NCBI RefSeq assembly: GCF_042651965.1
Contig: NZ_JBHSDY010000004.1
Location: forward strand, 124,001-188,000
Length of the DNA stretch: 64,000 bases
Source of the DNA: Castellaniella hirudinis
GTDB taxonomy: Bacteria; Pseudomonadota; Gammaproteobacteria; Burkholderiales; Burkholderiaceae_B
Direction: 5' to 3'
Positions 1 to 9,059 of this stretch are shown here, in pieces. Below the pieces are notes generated by a model, which saw nothing but the letters and a program-made list of their open reading frames with translations, had not been told where the DNA came from and made no database searches. The translations under genes and the position numbers were made by a program. Position 1 is the stretch's first letter, and every line of letters starts with the position of its first letter.

Positions 1-589
1 GGGGTTCTTGCGCCTGCCGTTCGCTGCCGGCGTAACGCCACAGCGCCATGGCCAAGCCCAGGCGGCGCAAATCCTTGCGCGCATCGAAGGTGACGCGGAC
101 CTGCCGGCGGCCTGCCGCTACGGCCATCACCGCGCCGCCGAACCCCACCGCCATGGCGCCCGCCCAAGAAGACTCCGGCTCCTCCAGCATCAGCCCCGAG
201 GCCAGGGCCGCGCCGGCGCCGGCTGCCGCGCCCAGGGCCCGCCAGGGGCCCAGAAAGGGCAGATACAGCCTGGGATGCCGCAAGGCGTCGGTAAAGTATT
301 CGAAATCCGCCCACACAAAGGGCTCGCGCAAGGCCTGATACTTGGCATTGTTGACCACGACGATCAGGCCCGCGCCGGCCAAGGCCAGTGCGGCCGCGAA
401 GTACGGCCGACGCGCGAGCGCCCAGGCCAACGCGAAAGCGCACATCCACAGCCCGGCATGCAGGATCACGGCGCTGGCCGGACGGCGCCAGGGAGGCCGC
501 GGGCGCAGCGACAGGCACGCCTCCAGCGCCCAGGACAGCACCAGGCCGCCGGCCAAGGGCGCGGCCAGAGCGCATGCCTCAAGCGCCAT
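1..589 (-). CDS. Membrane sulfatase / LTA-synthase-like capsule protein, N-terminal part (WcbQ-like)
   Basis: The reading frame starts at the ATG at 589 and runs off the left edge, so only about 196 N-terminal residues are present. They are rich in hydrophobic segments, for example around AVILHAGLWMCAFALAWAL and LALAGAGLIVVVNN. These are followed by the soluble stretch WADFEYFTDALRHPRLYLPF and a later FDARKDLRRLGLAMALW segment. This pattern fits the membrane part of LTA-synthase-type alkaline-phosphatase/sulfatase-superfamily proteins found in capsule loci. The start overlaps the preceding SDR gene by 11 bases, which implies translational coupling. The order kpsS-SDR-this gene matches wcbO-wcbP-wcbQ of the Burkholderia capsule locus as I recall it. 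The catalytic domain lies outside the window, so the function is inferred and not seen. Confidence 0.6.
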   Translation of the reverse strand, partial: MALEACALAAPLAGGLVLSWALEACLSLRPRPPWRRPASAVILHAGLWMCAFALAWALARRPYFAAALALAGAGLIVVVNNAKYQALREPFVWADFEYFTDALRHPRLYLPFLGPWRALGAAAGAGAALASGLMLEEPESSWAGAMAVGFGGAVMAVAAGRRQVRVTFDARKDLRRLGLAMALWRYAGSERQAQEP

Positions 590-1343
590 AGCCCAGCCAG
601 CTCAACACGCGCCCGGAAAGACCGGGCGGCAGACCCGCCAGCAGCCAGCAGCCCAGGCTCAGAGGAAAGGGGAAACTGATGCGCGCACGGTTGGCGGCGA
701 GGCCGCGCCGGATACGGCGCGCGGCACGGGCGGCGTCCCATTCAAACGGCTTGGGGCCGGGCATGGCCGCGCACATCGGCGAACTCACATACCCGGGCAT
801 CACGACATTGACGCGCACGCCGTACCGCGCCAGGCCGTCACGCAACGCCTCGCCGTATGCTTTCAGCGCGGCCTTGCTGGCGCTGTAGCTGGGTGTGGCG
901 GGCAGTCCGCGCCACGCCGCCTGGGAGCTCATCAGGGCAATCTGGCCGGCGCCCCGGCGCCTCATGCGCTCGCCCAAGGCATGGGCGATCCTCAACGAGG
1001 CCCGCACATTGAGCTCCAGCAGGCCGTCCACCTCGTCCCAGTCCTCCCCGCGCCCCGGTTGCGACGCCGAGAGATTGACGCCCGCATTGATGATGGCAAG
1101 ATCCGGCAGCGCCTCGTCCACCTGCCCGTCCAGCCACATCTGCAGCGCTGCACGGTCGCGCAAGTCCAGCACGGTCGTGCGCACCCGGGCGCCGCGCGCT
1201 TCGCAACGCGCCGCCAGTTCGCGCAGCACCCCGGTCCGCCTGCCCAACAAGACCAGCGACACACCCGGCGCGGCATACGCCTCGGCCAGGGCCTGGCCGA
1301 TGGCGCCCGTGGCGCCCGTGATCAGCACAACGGTCCGCGTCAT
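579..1343 (-). CDS. Short-chain dehydrogenase/reductase in capsule operon (WcbP-like)
   Basis: A 254-residue classical SDR. The cofactor motif TGATGAIG is at residues 9-16, NAG at 86-88, the catalytic Ser at 140 (IALMSS), and Tyr153 and Lys157 in PSYSASKAAL. The C-terminal 30 residues are hydrophobic (FPFPLSLGCWLLAG), so the protein may associate with the membrane. The ATG overlaps the kpsS stop as ATGA, and the stop overlaps the next gene start. It sits between kpsS and a membrane sulfatase-like gene, the position of wcbP in Burkholderia capsule clusters. The likely role is reduction or oxidation of a capsule sugar or lipid intermediate; the substrate cannot be told from sequence. A longer frame opens upstream, but the ATG at 1343 is preferred because of the overlap and the immediate Rossmann start. 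Confidence 0.85.
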   Translation of the reverse strand: MTRTVVLITGATGAIGQALAEAYAAPGVSLVLLGRRTGVLRELAARCEARGARVRTTVLDLRDRAALQMWLDGQVDEALPDLAIINAGVNLSASQPGRGEDWDEVDGLLELNVRASLRIAHALGERMRRRGAGQIALMSSQAAWRGLPATPSYSASKAALKAYGEALRDGLARYGVRVNVVMPGYVSSPMCAAMPGPKPFEWDAARAARRIRRGLAANRARISFPFPLSLGCWLLAGLPPGLSGRVLSWLGYGA

Positions 1344-2563
1344 AGCATCTCCTCGAGCAGGGACCGTGGCCGGCGCATCCGCTCGGCCGCACGTTCCACG
1401 GCCAAGGCAATGCCCGGCTCGCTGTAGAACCCGCCGTTGATCTGCGTGGCATGGACCACGGCCGCCTTGAAGGCGTGAAAGAGCGGCCGGTCCGGCGGCT
1501 CCGCCGCCTGCCAGAACGCGTCGAGCCCGCCCTGGAACGTCAGTCCCTCCAGGTGATAAATGGCCCGGCTCAAGGCCAGCGTCGGGCAGCCCCGCTCCAG
1601 CGCCGCCGCGCCGACCGTGCTGTTGACGGTCACCACGCCCGCCGCTCGCGCCAGCAGACTGGGCAGATGGCCGCATTCCAGGTAAAGGACGCGATCGGCG
1701 ACGCCCTGGACACGCGCCAGTTCGCGCACCCCCGCCTCGTGATGCGCCAGGCCCGGGTCCAGCGGGTGATTCTTCACGACCAGCAGGCTATGGACGGGCG
1801 CGTGCCGCGCGAAGGAAGCAATCGCCAGCGCCAGCACCTGCCGCATCCCGTGAAACGGCGAATGGTCCCTGATCTGCGCGTCGCCTTCGAGCTGCAAGGG
1901 CAACAGGTAATACGGCCGCGACCCCGAACTCACGCGCGCCACGGCCAGCGCATCGCGGCGGGCGCGCCACCGCAACCGCGCCGCACGCCGCAGGTAAGCC
2001 GTGTACTCGCGTACTGCGCCATACGGCGCGTGGCCGCGATAGCGCGGAAAGCAGGCCGCATTCAAGGCCCCGCACAGGTGATACGCCACGTCGTGCCCGG
2101 CGCGGTTCCAGAACGGCGCCGGAAACCGCTGCGCATCCGGTGCGGCCCCCATCCGGCGCGCCGCCTCCCGGTACCACGCGGGATCGCGCGGCAGGGCCGA
2201 ATACGCGTTCACACCGCCGCGCTCCAGCGTGATCCAGTGCGGCCGGAAATAGCCTTCCTCGAACACGTGAATCCGCAGGCCTTTCCGGCGCGCCAGTTCA
2301 ATGGCCGGCCGGTGCACGGGCCGACAATCGCCGAACAGCACGATGTCGGTCGCGCCGCGCTGCGCGAACACGGCCTCGTAGAACGCGGGCAGGGCCTGCA
2401 GGCCGCCGCGAAATGCGTGCGCTTCGCCATTGCGCCAATAAGCGGCGTCACCCGCCGTGAAATTCACCCTGGACACCTCGGCCCCGTCCGCGTGCAGGCG
2501 CGCGCCCAGGCGCGAAAAGAAAGGCGAGCACACCCCTTGCAAAAACAGGTAGGACCGCTTCAT
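1340..2563 (-). CDS. kpsS: KpsS-family capsule Kdo-transferase / export protein
   Basis: A 407-residue protein of the capsule polysaccharide biosynthesis family (KpsS/LipB type). Visible family signatures are MKRSYLFLQG at the N-terminus, LFGDCRPVHRPAI, the FEEGYFRPHWITLE stretch, LLVVKNHPLDPG and VNSTVGAAAL. In group 2 capsules KpsS adds the first beta-Kdo to lyso-phosphatidylglycerol, starting the linker on which the polymer is built or exported; it works at the inner face of the inner membrane. The start at 2563 overlaps the kpsC stop as ATGA. An upstream in-frame start at 2605 is rejected because it lies inside kpsC and lacks family similarity. The stop overlaps the SDR start in the same way. 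Confidence 0.93.
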   Translation of the reverse strand: MKRSYLFLQGVCSPFFSRLGARLHADGAEVSRVNFTAGDAAYWRNGEAHAFRGGLQALPAFYEAVFAQRGATDIVLFGDCRPVHRPAIELARRKGLRIHVFEEGYFRPHWITLERGGVNAYSALPRDPAWYREAARRMGAAPDAQRFPAPFWNRAGHDVAYHLCGALNAACFPRYRGHAPYGAVREYTAYLRRAARLRWRARRDALAVARVSSGSRPYYLLPLQLEGDAQIRDHSPFHGMRQVLALAIASFARHAPVHSLLVVKNHPLDPGLAHHEAGVRELARVQGVADRVLYLECGHLPSLLARAAGVVTVNSTVGAAALERGCPTLALSRAIYHLEGLTFQGGLDAFWQAAEPPDRPLFHAFKAAVVHATQINGGFYSEPGIALAVERAAERMRRPRSLLEEML

Positions 2564-4653
2564 GACGCGAACTGCGCGCGCAACAGCGCGTCGAGCTTGC
2601 GCCACTGGCGCCGCGCATAGCCGACCCGCAGGCTTTTCAGCCTGCCCGCGCGCTCCAGCGCATCACGCGTTTCGACGATCCGATGCAAAACGGCCTCGCA
2701 GGTGGTATAGCCTTTGAGCTCCCAGTCCCAATAGATCGGGTAGCGCAGCAAGACGCCCGCCACCAGCTCGTCCAGCGTCAGCGTCCGTTCGCGGCGCGGT
2801 AGCGCCATGCGGTCCTCGGTCAGCCCCCAACCGGCGTAGAACGGCCGGCCGTGCGCCACCACGCGCTTGCCACGCAACAAGGCATCGAAGCCGGAAAGCG
2901 AGGTCATCGTATGCACCACGTCGCAGGCCTCGATGCACGACACCACCGACGCCTCGGCCTCGACATGGTCGGCCAGCCCGCACAGATCGCCACGGGCCAG
3001 CGCGCCGCGGCGGTTGCCCGATGACACGTCCGGATGCGGCTTGTAGACGATATAAGCATCGGGGCACGCGTCGCGCGTCGCGCGCAGCAAGGCCAGATTG
3101 TCCGCCACCGGCCCGCAGCCCAGGCGCACGGACACATCATCCTCGACCTGGCCCGGCACCAGCACCACCTCCCGGCCCGACGAACCCCATGCCACCGGCC
3201 GTCCCGGCTCCAGGTTGTACTTGGTGATGCCGTGCGCCACCATGAACGCCCGCACCCGGCGGGCGACGGCCAGTTCCCCGGACGTGAAGCGCGCGTGGTT
3301 CAGCGTCCGCTCCAGATCGCTCGGCCCGCTGGGATCGAAATACATGCCCCGTCCGTCGAGCGCCAGGCTCAAGGGCCGGATCAGGTCCGAGCCCAGGCCC
3401 ACCGAGCGCACGAAGCCGTCTTCCATGCGCAGCATCGGGCAACCCGTCCGATCCGCCAGGCGCATGAGCGCCTCGGGCGCCCCCGCGCTCCAATGCACCA
3501 GCGCGTCCTCAGGGCCGGGTTCCAGGGCCTGCGCGCGCCGCATGTCCGGCACGAACAGCACGCGCTCCGGCCACGGCGCCAGCATGGGCCGCACGTGAGC
3601 GGCCTTCCAGCGCCGGAAGCCCACGCAAATCATCCGGCGCGGCAAACGCTCGGCCATGGCGCGCTGCCGCAGCAGCCAGGCAATCGCATCGAAAATGCTG
3701 CCCCGCCGACGGCTGACCGGGTCCAGATAGCGGCTGTAATGAAAATAGGCCGCAGCGAACAGTTCCCGCACGCTGCGCTGACGGCTGCGGCGCTCGCACG
3801 CAAGACGGTCACGGGTCAGTCCCCAGCCCGCATACCAGGGCATGCCCAGGCAGGTGACCGGCTTGCCCATCAGCAGACCCTCATACCCCATCTGCGAGCT
3901 GACCACATACAGATGATCCACCTGCTCCAGCAAGGCCAGCGGATTCACCGCCTCGCGCAACACCCGCGTATCGGCGTCATCGACTGTGTGCGTCAGGTAA
4001 CCGCGCTTGCGCCCCGAGCTGACCTCGGGATGCGTCTTCACGATGCACAACGCGCCGGGATGCTCGCGCCGGGCGGTCGCCAGCAGTTCGGTGAACGTGG
4101 CCGCATCCGCGCCGGCCATCGTGACACTCATGTCGCCCACCGTCTGGTCCACCACCAGCACACACGGCCTGCCATGCGCCGACAGCGGCGGGCAGGCCGT
4201 GCCGGCATGGTTGTATTTGCTGAGACGGTGCGTCTTGACCAGCGCCATCGCCTCGTCCACGTCGTCCTCGATGCCCTCCAGCAGATCACGGTCCGAGGCC
4301 AGCATGGATTCGAGCGCGGACGGCCGGCTCGCATCGTAGTAAATGCCTTGCGTATCCATCACCATGGAAACCGCCGGAGTGTCCGCGCCCGCGCCGAATG
4401 ACCGCAAAAACCCGTCCTCCAGCGCCAGATAGGGCACGCCCAGCCGGGCGGCCCGCCTGCGCGCCGCCTGCGCCGAGGGCCGCAGCCCCCAGCCGGCCAC
4501 GGCATCCGGCCTTCCGGCATGCAGACCCGTCGGGCCCCTGCCCCGCCGGATGGATGCGCCCAGCAGCGCCTCCAGGAAAGGGATGCGGGCAATGCCCGCA
4601 GAATGGATTTCTATCATGCCCGCAGCCGGCGTTCGCCGTTCTTTTTCAACCAT
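2560..4653 (-). CDS. kpsC: KpsC, dual-module capsule beta-Kdo transferase
   Basis: A 697-residue protein with two homologous halves. Paired motifs show the duplication: LEDGFLRSFG (residues 78-87) and MEDGFVRSVG; KTHPEVSSG (206-214) and KPHPDVSSG; WYAGWGLTRDR and FYAGWGLTEDR. In characterised homologues the two modules alternate in adding beta-2,4 and beta-2,7 linked Kdo to extend the glycolipid linker begun by KpsS. The protein is cytoplasmic and membrane-associated. The start at 4653 shares one base with the upstream stop (TGATG), giving MVEKER; a second ATG 12 codons later is possible. The 3' end overlaps kpsS by four bases. Confidence 0.94.
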   Translation of the reverse strand: MVEKERRTPAAGMIEIHSAGIARIPFLEALLGASIRRGRGPTGLHAGRPDAVAGWGLRPSAQAARRRAARLGVPYLALEDGFLRSFGAGADTPAVSMVMDTQGIYYDASRPSALESMLASDRDLLEGIEDDVDEAMALVKTHRLSKYNHAGTACPPLSAHGRPCVLVVDQTVGDMSVTMAGADAATFTELLATARREHPGALCIVKTHPEVSSGRKRGYLTHTVDDADTRVLREAVNPLALLEQVDHLYVVSSQMGYEGLLMGKPVTCLGMPWYAGWGLTRDRLACERRSRQRSVRELFAAAYFHYSRYLDPVSRRRGSIFDAIAWLLRQRAMAERLPRRMICVGFRRWKAAHVRPMLAPWPERVLFVPDMRRAQALEPGPEDALVHWSAGAPEALMRLADRTGCPMLRMEDGFVRSVGLGSDLIRPLSLALDGRGMYFDPSGPSDLERTLNHARFTSGELAVARRVRAFMVAHGITKYNLEPGRPVAWGSSGREVVLVPGQVEDDVSVRLGCGPVADNLALLRATRDACPDAYIVYKPHPDVSSGNRRGALARGDLCGLADHVEAEASVVSCIEACDVVHTMTSLSGFDALLRGKRVVAHGRPFYAGWGLTEDRMALPRRERTLTLDELVAGVLLRYPIYWDWELKGYTTCEAVLHRIVETRDALERAGRLKSLRVGYARRQWRKLDALLRAQFAS

Positions 4654-5735
4654 CAGTATCGGGTCGCGCTCTGGCCCACGATGAGGACCTGCACGATCGG
4701 CGTGATGATCTTCTCCCACTCGTACATCGGCGAGTTGCTGACGTAAACGACATCCTCCGGCAGCAGTTCGAACTGCTTGGCCAGGAACATGGATTCGGGC
4801 TTGCGCATGTTCAGGCGGAACACGACGGGCTTGGGCGCGCCGGCCGCCGTCTTGCCGTCCAGGCGGAAGACGAACACACCAGTGGCATCCGCCGCCCGGT
4901 CATTCAAGCCCCCGGCCACGCCCAGCGCGTCCAGCAGATTGGTCCGATTGGAGGGCAGCTCATGCAGGCCGGGCTTGCTGATCGCGCCCATGGCGACGAA
5001 GCGCTTCAGATTGGGCTCGACCACCAGTTCCGAGCGCGGCTCCACAGACACGTTCCGGCCATTGAGCAATTGGTAGTACGGAATCCGCCTCACCTCGCGG
5101 CCATGACGGATGACCACATCGGCCTGATAGGCCGGCAGCTTGGACCCGCCGGCCAGCGTAATGGCGTCCAGCGCCGTCAGCGGCGCCTTGATGCCGCCAA
5201 AGCGCCCGGGATTGGGCACCGCCCCCGCCACCAATACGGAATTGCTGCGGTCGTCGGCCAGATCCACCATGACCTGCGGCTGCACCGCAGCCGAATGCCG
5301 CAGCTTGCTCTTGACCAGTTCTTCGATCGCGGCGAGCGACTTGCCCTGCACTTTCAGGCGGCCCGTGTAAGGCAGCGAGATCGTTCCCCTGGCATCCACG
5401 CGCACGGCCTCGAAGACGGTGCCGCCCGCCGCCAGCGGCGCGAACAGGCCCCCCTCGACGCTGTCGGCCACCAGAAGACGCAGCACGTCACCCGGCATCA
5501 CCCGGATGTCGCCGGCATACCCCTCGGAAGTCCCGCCATCGTCCTTGCGGCTCTTGTCCAGCAGGTACGGCGCGATCGTGCCGGCCTGCAGATCCACCAC
5601 CTCGTACAGGGCGGCAGGATCCGTCGTGCCGTCCAGGATGGCTGAGCGCGTCGGACCGGACCCGGACAACACGCTGCAGCCCGACAGGAGGGCCAGCGCG
5701 CAGAGCGCGGTAAAACGCAAAATTCGTGTATTCAT
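4653..5735 (-). CDS. kpsD: Capsule outer-membrane polysaccharide export lipoprotein (KpsD/Wza-type OPX)
   Basis: A 360-residue OPX protein. A lipoprotein signal peptide ends at LLSGC, making Cys20 the lipidated residue. The polysaccharide-export domain follows (YAGDIRVMPGDVLRLLV), then SLBB-like beta-grasp repeats (SVLVAGAVPNPGRF, VAMGAISKPGLHEL) and a C-terminal segment that probably inserts in the outer membrane (EKIITPIVQVLIV). Together with KpsE it forms the trans-envelope export channel fed by KpsMT. The size is nearer to Burkholderia/Bordetella Wza-like proteins than to E. coli KpsD, which is longer. A GGAA ribosome-binding site precedes the ATG. Confidence 0.92.
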   Translation of the reverse strand: MNTRILRFTALCALALLSGCSVLSGSGPTRSAILDGTTDPAALYEVVDLQAGTIAPYLLDKSRKDDGGTSEGYAGDIRVMPGDVLRLLVADSVEGGLFAPLAAGGTVFEAVRVDARGTISLPYTGRLKVQGKSLAAIEELVKSKLRHSAAVQPQVMVDLADDRSNSVLVAGAVPNPGRFGGIKAPLTALDAITLAGGSKLPAYQADVVIRHGREVRRIPYYQLLNGRNVSVEPRSELVVEPNLKRFVAMGAISKPGLHELPSNRTNLLDALGVAGGLNDRAADATGVFVFRLDGKTAAGAPKPVVFRLNMRKPESMFLAKQFELLPEDVVYVSNSPMYEWEKIITPIVQVLIVGQSATRY

Positions 5736-5765
5736 GATTCCGTTCCAGAACGCGGGCTCATGCCC

Positions 5766-7850
5766 TCAGGCGTTGACATAGCAATTGACGGTGGCCCCGA
5801 TCATCTGCTCGAGCGAGAACCGCGCCGTGGCCCAGTTGCGCGCCGCGGCGCCGATGTCGGGATCGTCGCGGCACATCTCACGGACTTTCTCCAAGGCCCG
5901 CACCACGTCCGACGCCTCGATCTCGCCGGCCGGCAGCGTCACGCCCGTCACGCCTTCGCGCACCGCTTCGCCGGCGCCGCCGGCCAGCGTCGTCACCACC
6001 GGAACGCCCGAGAACTGCGCTTCGATGAGCACATTGGGCAGCCCCTCGAAGCGCGACAGCAACATGAACGCGTCGAAATGCGAGAGCCAGAAGCCCACAC
6101 GCCGCGAAATACCGGTGAACAGCACGCGGCCTTCCAGGCCGAGCCGCTGCGCGAATTCCTTGACCGGTTCCAGCAGCGGCCCCCCGCCCACCACGACGAA
6201 ACGGGCCTCCGGATTGGCCTGCACGTAGCGGTGGGCAGCCTCCACCCAAAGAAAGGGGCGCTTGTTGTCGTCCACCCGCATGACGGTGCCGATGGTGTAG
6301 GCGCCCGCCGGCGTGCCCGCCGCGAAAGCATCCCACAGGCGCCGGCACGCCTCATCCTCGGTCGCCGCCAGCGGCGCCAGGCCGTTGTAGACGACGGGAA
6401 TGCTGCGCGCGTCCAGCCCGAGCCAATCCGCATAGCGCTGCGCGGCGAAGCCGGAGTTGGAACTGAGCGCCACGCCGCGCATCCGCAGCAGCGCCCGATA
6501 GATCGTGTCGTACTCGATGCGGTAGCGATCCGGGCGATCCACCGGGGGCATGGTCCGCACCGACAGCACGATGCGCGGCACGCCGGCCAGCAGCGCGGCC
6601 AGCGCGGTCGCAAAGATCGAACCGTCCTGCCAGATATGGACCACCGAGGGCACCGACACCCGCATGACGTCAGTCAGCTTGGTGGTGCCCTCCACGATCT
6701 GCCTGGGCAGGAAACGCAGATAGTCGCGATAGGGACTGAGCAGCGAGGAGACTTCGCAGCCGCCCCACTCCGCCATGTCCGAATAGACGGAGACCGGAAT
6801 CCCGGCCTCCTTCAACGTGGCGGCAAAGAAATCGGCGCCCTCGCGGCTGCGCAGCGAACGGCACACGACCTGCACCGGACCCAGCACCGGATAACCCGCG
6901 ATGGATCGACCCTCCTGGATCGCAGACTGCAGGGCGATGGCCGTGTTGACGAACTGCCGCTCCGCGCCGCCGGCGCCCAGCGAACCGTTGATCATCAGCA
7001 CGGGCCCGACGAACGACTCGTCGGGGGGATCGTATTCGGCATTGCGCCGCCGCCCGATTTCCTCGAACAGTTTTTCCAGCACCAGGATGCTGACCGGCGT
7101 TTCCCTGTCTTCGCCATCCACGCCCAGCCGCCGCAAGGCGATCAGGTCGCCATTCAATTCCGTGAGACGGCGCTTCAGCTTGCGCGCATCGTCTCCCAGG
7201 ACTTCGATGCCCTGTTCCAGTACCTGCCGTGCGCGCCATGGATGACCACGCCGCAGCAGCGACTTCGACCAGGCCGCGTAGCCCGTCTCGAACGCCGGAT
7301 GCGATTGCGCCAGCCGTTCGAAACAAGCCCCGGCCTGCTCGGCGTCGCCAAGCTCATCCCAGCTTTTGGCCTCCAGCAAAATATCCTTGGCCGCGACGCT
7401 GCCGCCGGAAAAGTACAGCTCCATTTCCTTTCGACCGGCCTCGACGCCCAACTGGCGCTTGACGCCGCGCAGCATCAGGATGAACGCGTCGGACGAGTCG
7501 GGAAAGCGCTGGTGGATGCCACGCCATACGATCAGGCTGTCGTCCGGTTTGTGGGCGGCCTCCAGGCAGCGCGCGACCAGCACCTGGAACAGCTCGACCT
7601 GGGGATACTGCTGGACATAGCCGAGCAGTTCGGGCACCGCGCCCAGCGGATCGTCGGCCTCGATGCGGGATTCCAAGGCGTGGCGCGCCTGCTGCAGCAA
7701 GTCGCGATCGGGCTCCGCCGGCTCGTCGCCGGTCGTCGCCAACGCCGCCGCCAGCAGCCCCGGCACCGCCGCGTACGGCTTGCCGGAGGCAGTCTTCTGG
7801 TCATGCTCGGCGCGGCTGGGCCGCCGCAATCTGGAAAGCAGGGAAAACAT
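5766..7850 (-). CDS. Large GT4-family capsule glycosyltransferase with N-terminal helical-repeat domain
   Basis: A 694-residue protein. Residues about 45-270 look like TPR-type helical repeats (QQARHALESRIEADDPLGAV, LELAKSWDELG-like turns). The rest is a GT-B, GT4-type glycosyltransferase: GSLGAGGAERQFVN starts the acceptor domain, the donor domain has VVVGGGPLLEPVKEFAQRLG, and the EX7E motif is FEGLPNVLIEAQFSG. The layout resembles the polymerising TviE-type transferase of Vi antigen loci, but no sugar can be assigned. It lies between kpsE and kpsD in the transport operon with an AAGGA site before the ATG. It probably builds the capsule backbone at the cytoplasmic face of the membrane. Confidence 0.85.
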   Translation of the reverse strand: MFSLLSRLRRPSRAEHDQKTASGKPYAAVPGLLAAALATTGDEPAEPDRDLLQQARHALESRIEADDPLGAVPELLGYVQQYPQVELFQVLVARCLEAAHKPDDSLIVWRGIHQRFPDSSDAFILMLRGVKRQLGVEAGRKEMELYFSGGSVAAKDILLEAKSWDELGDAEQAGACFERLAQSHPAFETGYAAWSKSLLRRGHPWRARQVLEQGIEVLGDDARKLKRRLTELNGDLIALRRLGVDGEDRETPVSILVLEKLFEEIGRRRNAEYDPPDESFVGPVLMINGSLGAGGAERQFVNTAIALQSAIQEGRSIAGYPVLGPVQVVCRSLRSREGADFFAATLKEAGIPVSVYSDMAEWGGCEVSSLLSPYRDYLRFLPRQIVEGTTKLTDVMRVSVPSVVHIWQDGSIFATALAALLAGVPRIVLSVRTMPPVDRPDRYRIEYDTIYRALLRMRGVALSSNSGFAAQRYADWLGLDARSIPVVYNGLAPLAATEDEACRRLWDAFAAGTPAGAYTIGTVMRVDDNKRPFLWVEAAHRYVQANPEARFVVVGGGPLLEPVKEFAQRLGLEGRVLFTGISRRVGFWLSHFDAFMLLSRFEGLPNVLIEAQFSGVPVVTTLAGGAGEAVREGVTGVTLPAGEIEASDVVRALEKVREMCRDDPDIGAAARNWATARFSLEQMIGATVNCYVNA

Positions 7851-7878
7851 GTCTTGGTTCCTTGTTGTGGCGGCCGGC

Positions 7879-9042
7879 TCAGGCGTGGTCCTTGATCGCG
7901 TAAGTCACCAGCACCCCGACGATCCACAGAATGAACAGCGCCAATACGCCCAGTGCGGTATCCACGATGCGACGCGGATAAAGCGTTTCATCGGCCAACT
8001 GCGGCTGCGCCGCGACCACCGTGTACAGCACTTGCCGCGAGGCCAGCGCGCGTGCGTCCTCCAGCGCCTTGAGCGCGCCGGTGTAAAAGGCTTCCGCAAA
8101 CTGCCGCTGCGTCTCGGCCGCCTCGTACTCGCGCAGCAGGCCGGACAGCGCGTTCTTGCCTTCGCCTGCGCTGATCTGGTGGTTGGTGAGATCGGCCAAC
8201 TGGCGCTTGAGCGCCTCGTGTCGCGCCCGCACCCGCTCATAGGCCGGGCCGCCGGACAGACCGCCGCTGCGCAAGGCCTCCAACTGGGTCGCCTCCATCG
8301 CAATATCGCCGCGCAACTTGGCGGCCAACGCCAGGTTGGCCTCGGCTTCTTTGAACGGGTCCTGGACGCCGGTGCGCTCCCGCAGCGACTGGACCCCCAG
8401 CCGGGCTTCGACCAGCCGTTTCTCGGCCTCCGCGACCTCGTTGGCCGCGAAGCGGACGCCGTCCTGTCGCGATTTCGCCGACATCCGGTTCACCAGTTTC
8501 TCGCTGGCATCCAGAATGGCCTGCGCCAGCGTCAGTGAATCCTCGGGCGAGAAGGCGCGCACCTTCAGGATGATGGCGCCCGTGGAGATATCGAACTGGA
8601 CATCGACCATGCGTTTCCACTGCCGCCACAGGCCTTCTCGTGTGGCGTCCGGATCCATGCCATACCAGAAATCCAGCAGCGGGCGCGACCACATCTTGCG
8701 CAGATCCAGGGTCTTGTCGAGTTCCTGCACGATCTGACGCGATTGCACGTAATCGACCACCGCGAAGGAGTCAACGAACAGTTCCGTGGTCATGCCCGCT
8801 GCGCCCGCCATGGGATGGCTTTGCGAACCCGCGCCCGCTTCCTGCGCCTGCGAGCCCACGCGCAGACCGAACCGCGCTTCCGAGACGTATTGCCCGGCGG
8901 CGATAAAGCATAAATAAACGGCCAGCAGGACCGCGGGCACGCCGATGACCAGAATCGCCGACCAACGCAGGCGGCTCATCGTGGGTGGCGTGGTGTCGTC
9001 GGGCAGGCGTGGCCCTGTATAGACTTGTTCTGGACTCGTCAT
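7879..9042 (-). CDS. kpsE: KpsE, inner-membrane polysaccharide co-polymerase / export adaptor
   Basis: A 387-residue protein with a transmembrane helix near residues 27-50 (SAILVIGVPAVLLAVYLCF) and another close to the C-terminus (LGVLALFILWIVGVLVTYAI). Between them is a long periplasmic coiled coil rich in Ala, Glu and Arg (residues about 180-340). This is the PCP-3/KpsE layout. It connects the KpsMT transporter with the outer-membrane OPX protein. It follows kpsT by 17 bases. No strong Shine-Dalgarno is visible at the chosen start; a second Met at residue 22 is an alternative. Confidence 0.92.
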   Translation of the reverse strand: MTSPEQVYTGPRLPDDTTPPTMSRLRWSAILVIGVPAVLLAVYLCFIAAGQYVSEARFGLRVGSQAQEAGAGSQSHPMAGAAGMTTELFVDSFAVVDYVQSRQIVQELDKTLDLRKMWSRPLLDFWYGMDPDATREGLWRQWKRMVDVQFDISTGAIILKVRAFSPEDSLTLAQAILDASEKLVNRMSAKSRQDGVRFAANEVAEAEKRLVEARLGVQSLRERTGVQDPFKEAEANLALAAKLRGDIAMEATQLEALRSGGLSGGPAYERVRARHEALKRQLADLTNHQISAGEGKNALSGLLREYEAAETQRQFAEAFYTGALKALEDARALASRQVLYTVVAAQPQLADETLYPRRIVDTALGVLALFILWIVGVLVTYAIKDHA

Positions 9043-9059
9043 GCAGCGACTCGTGGGGT

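Noticed and set aside
5760..7895. A 711-codon open frame on the plus strand
   Set aside because: Antisense to the GT4 gene, which carries clear GT-B motifs.
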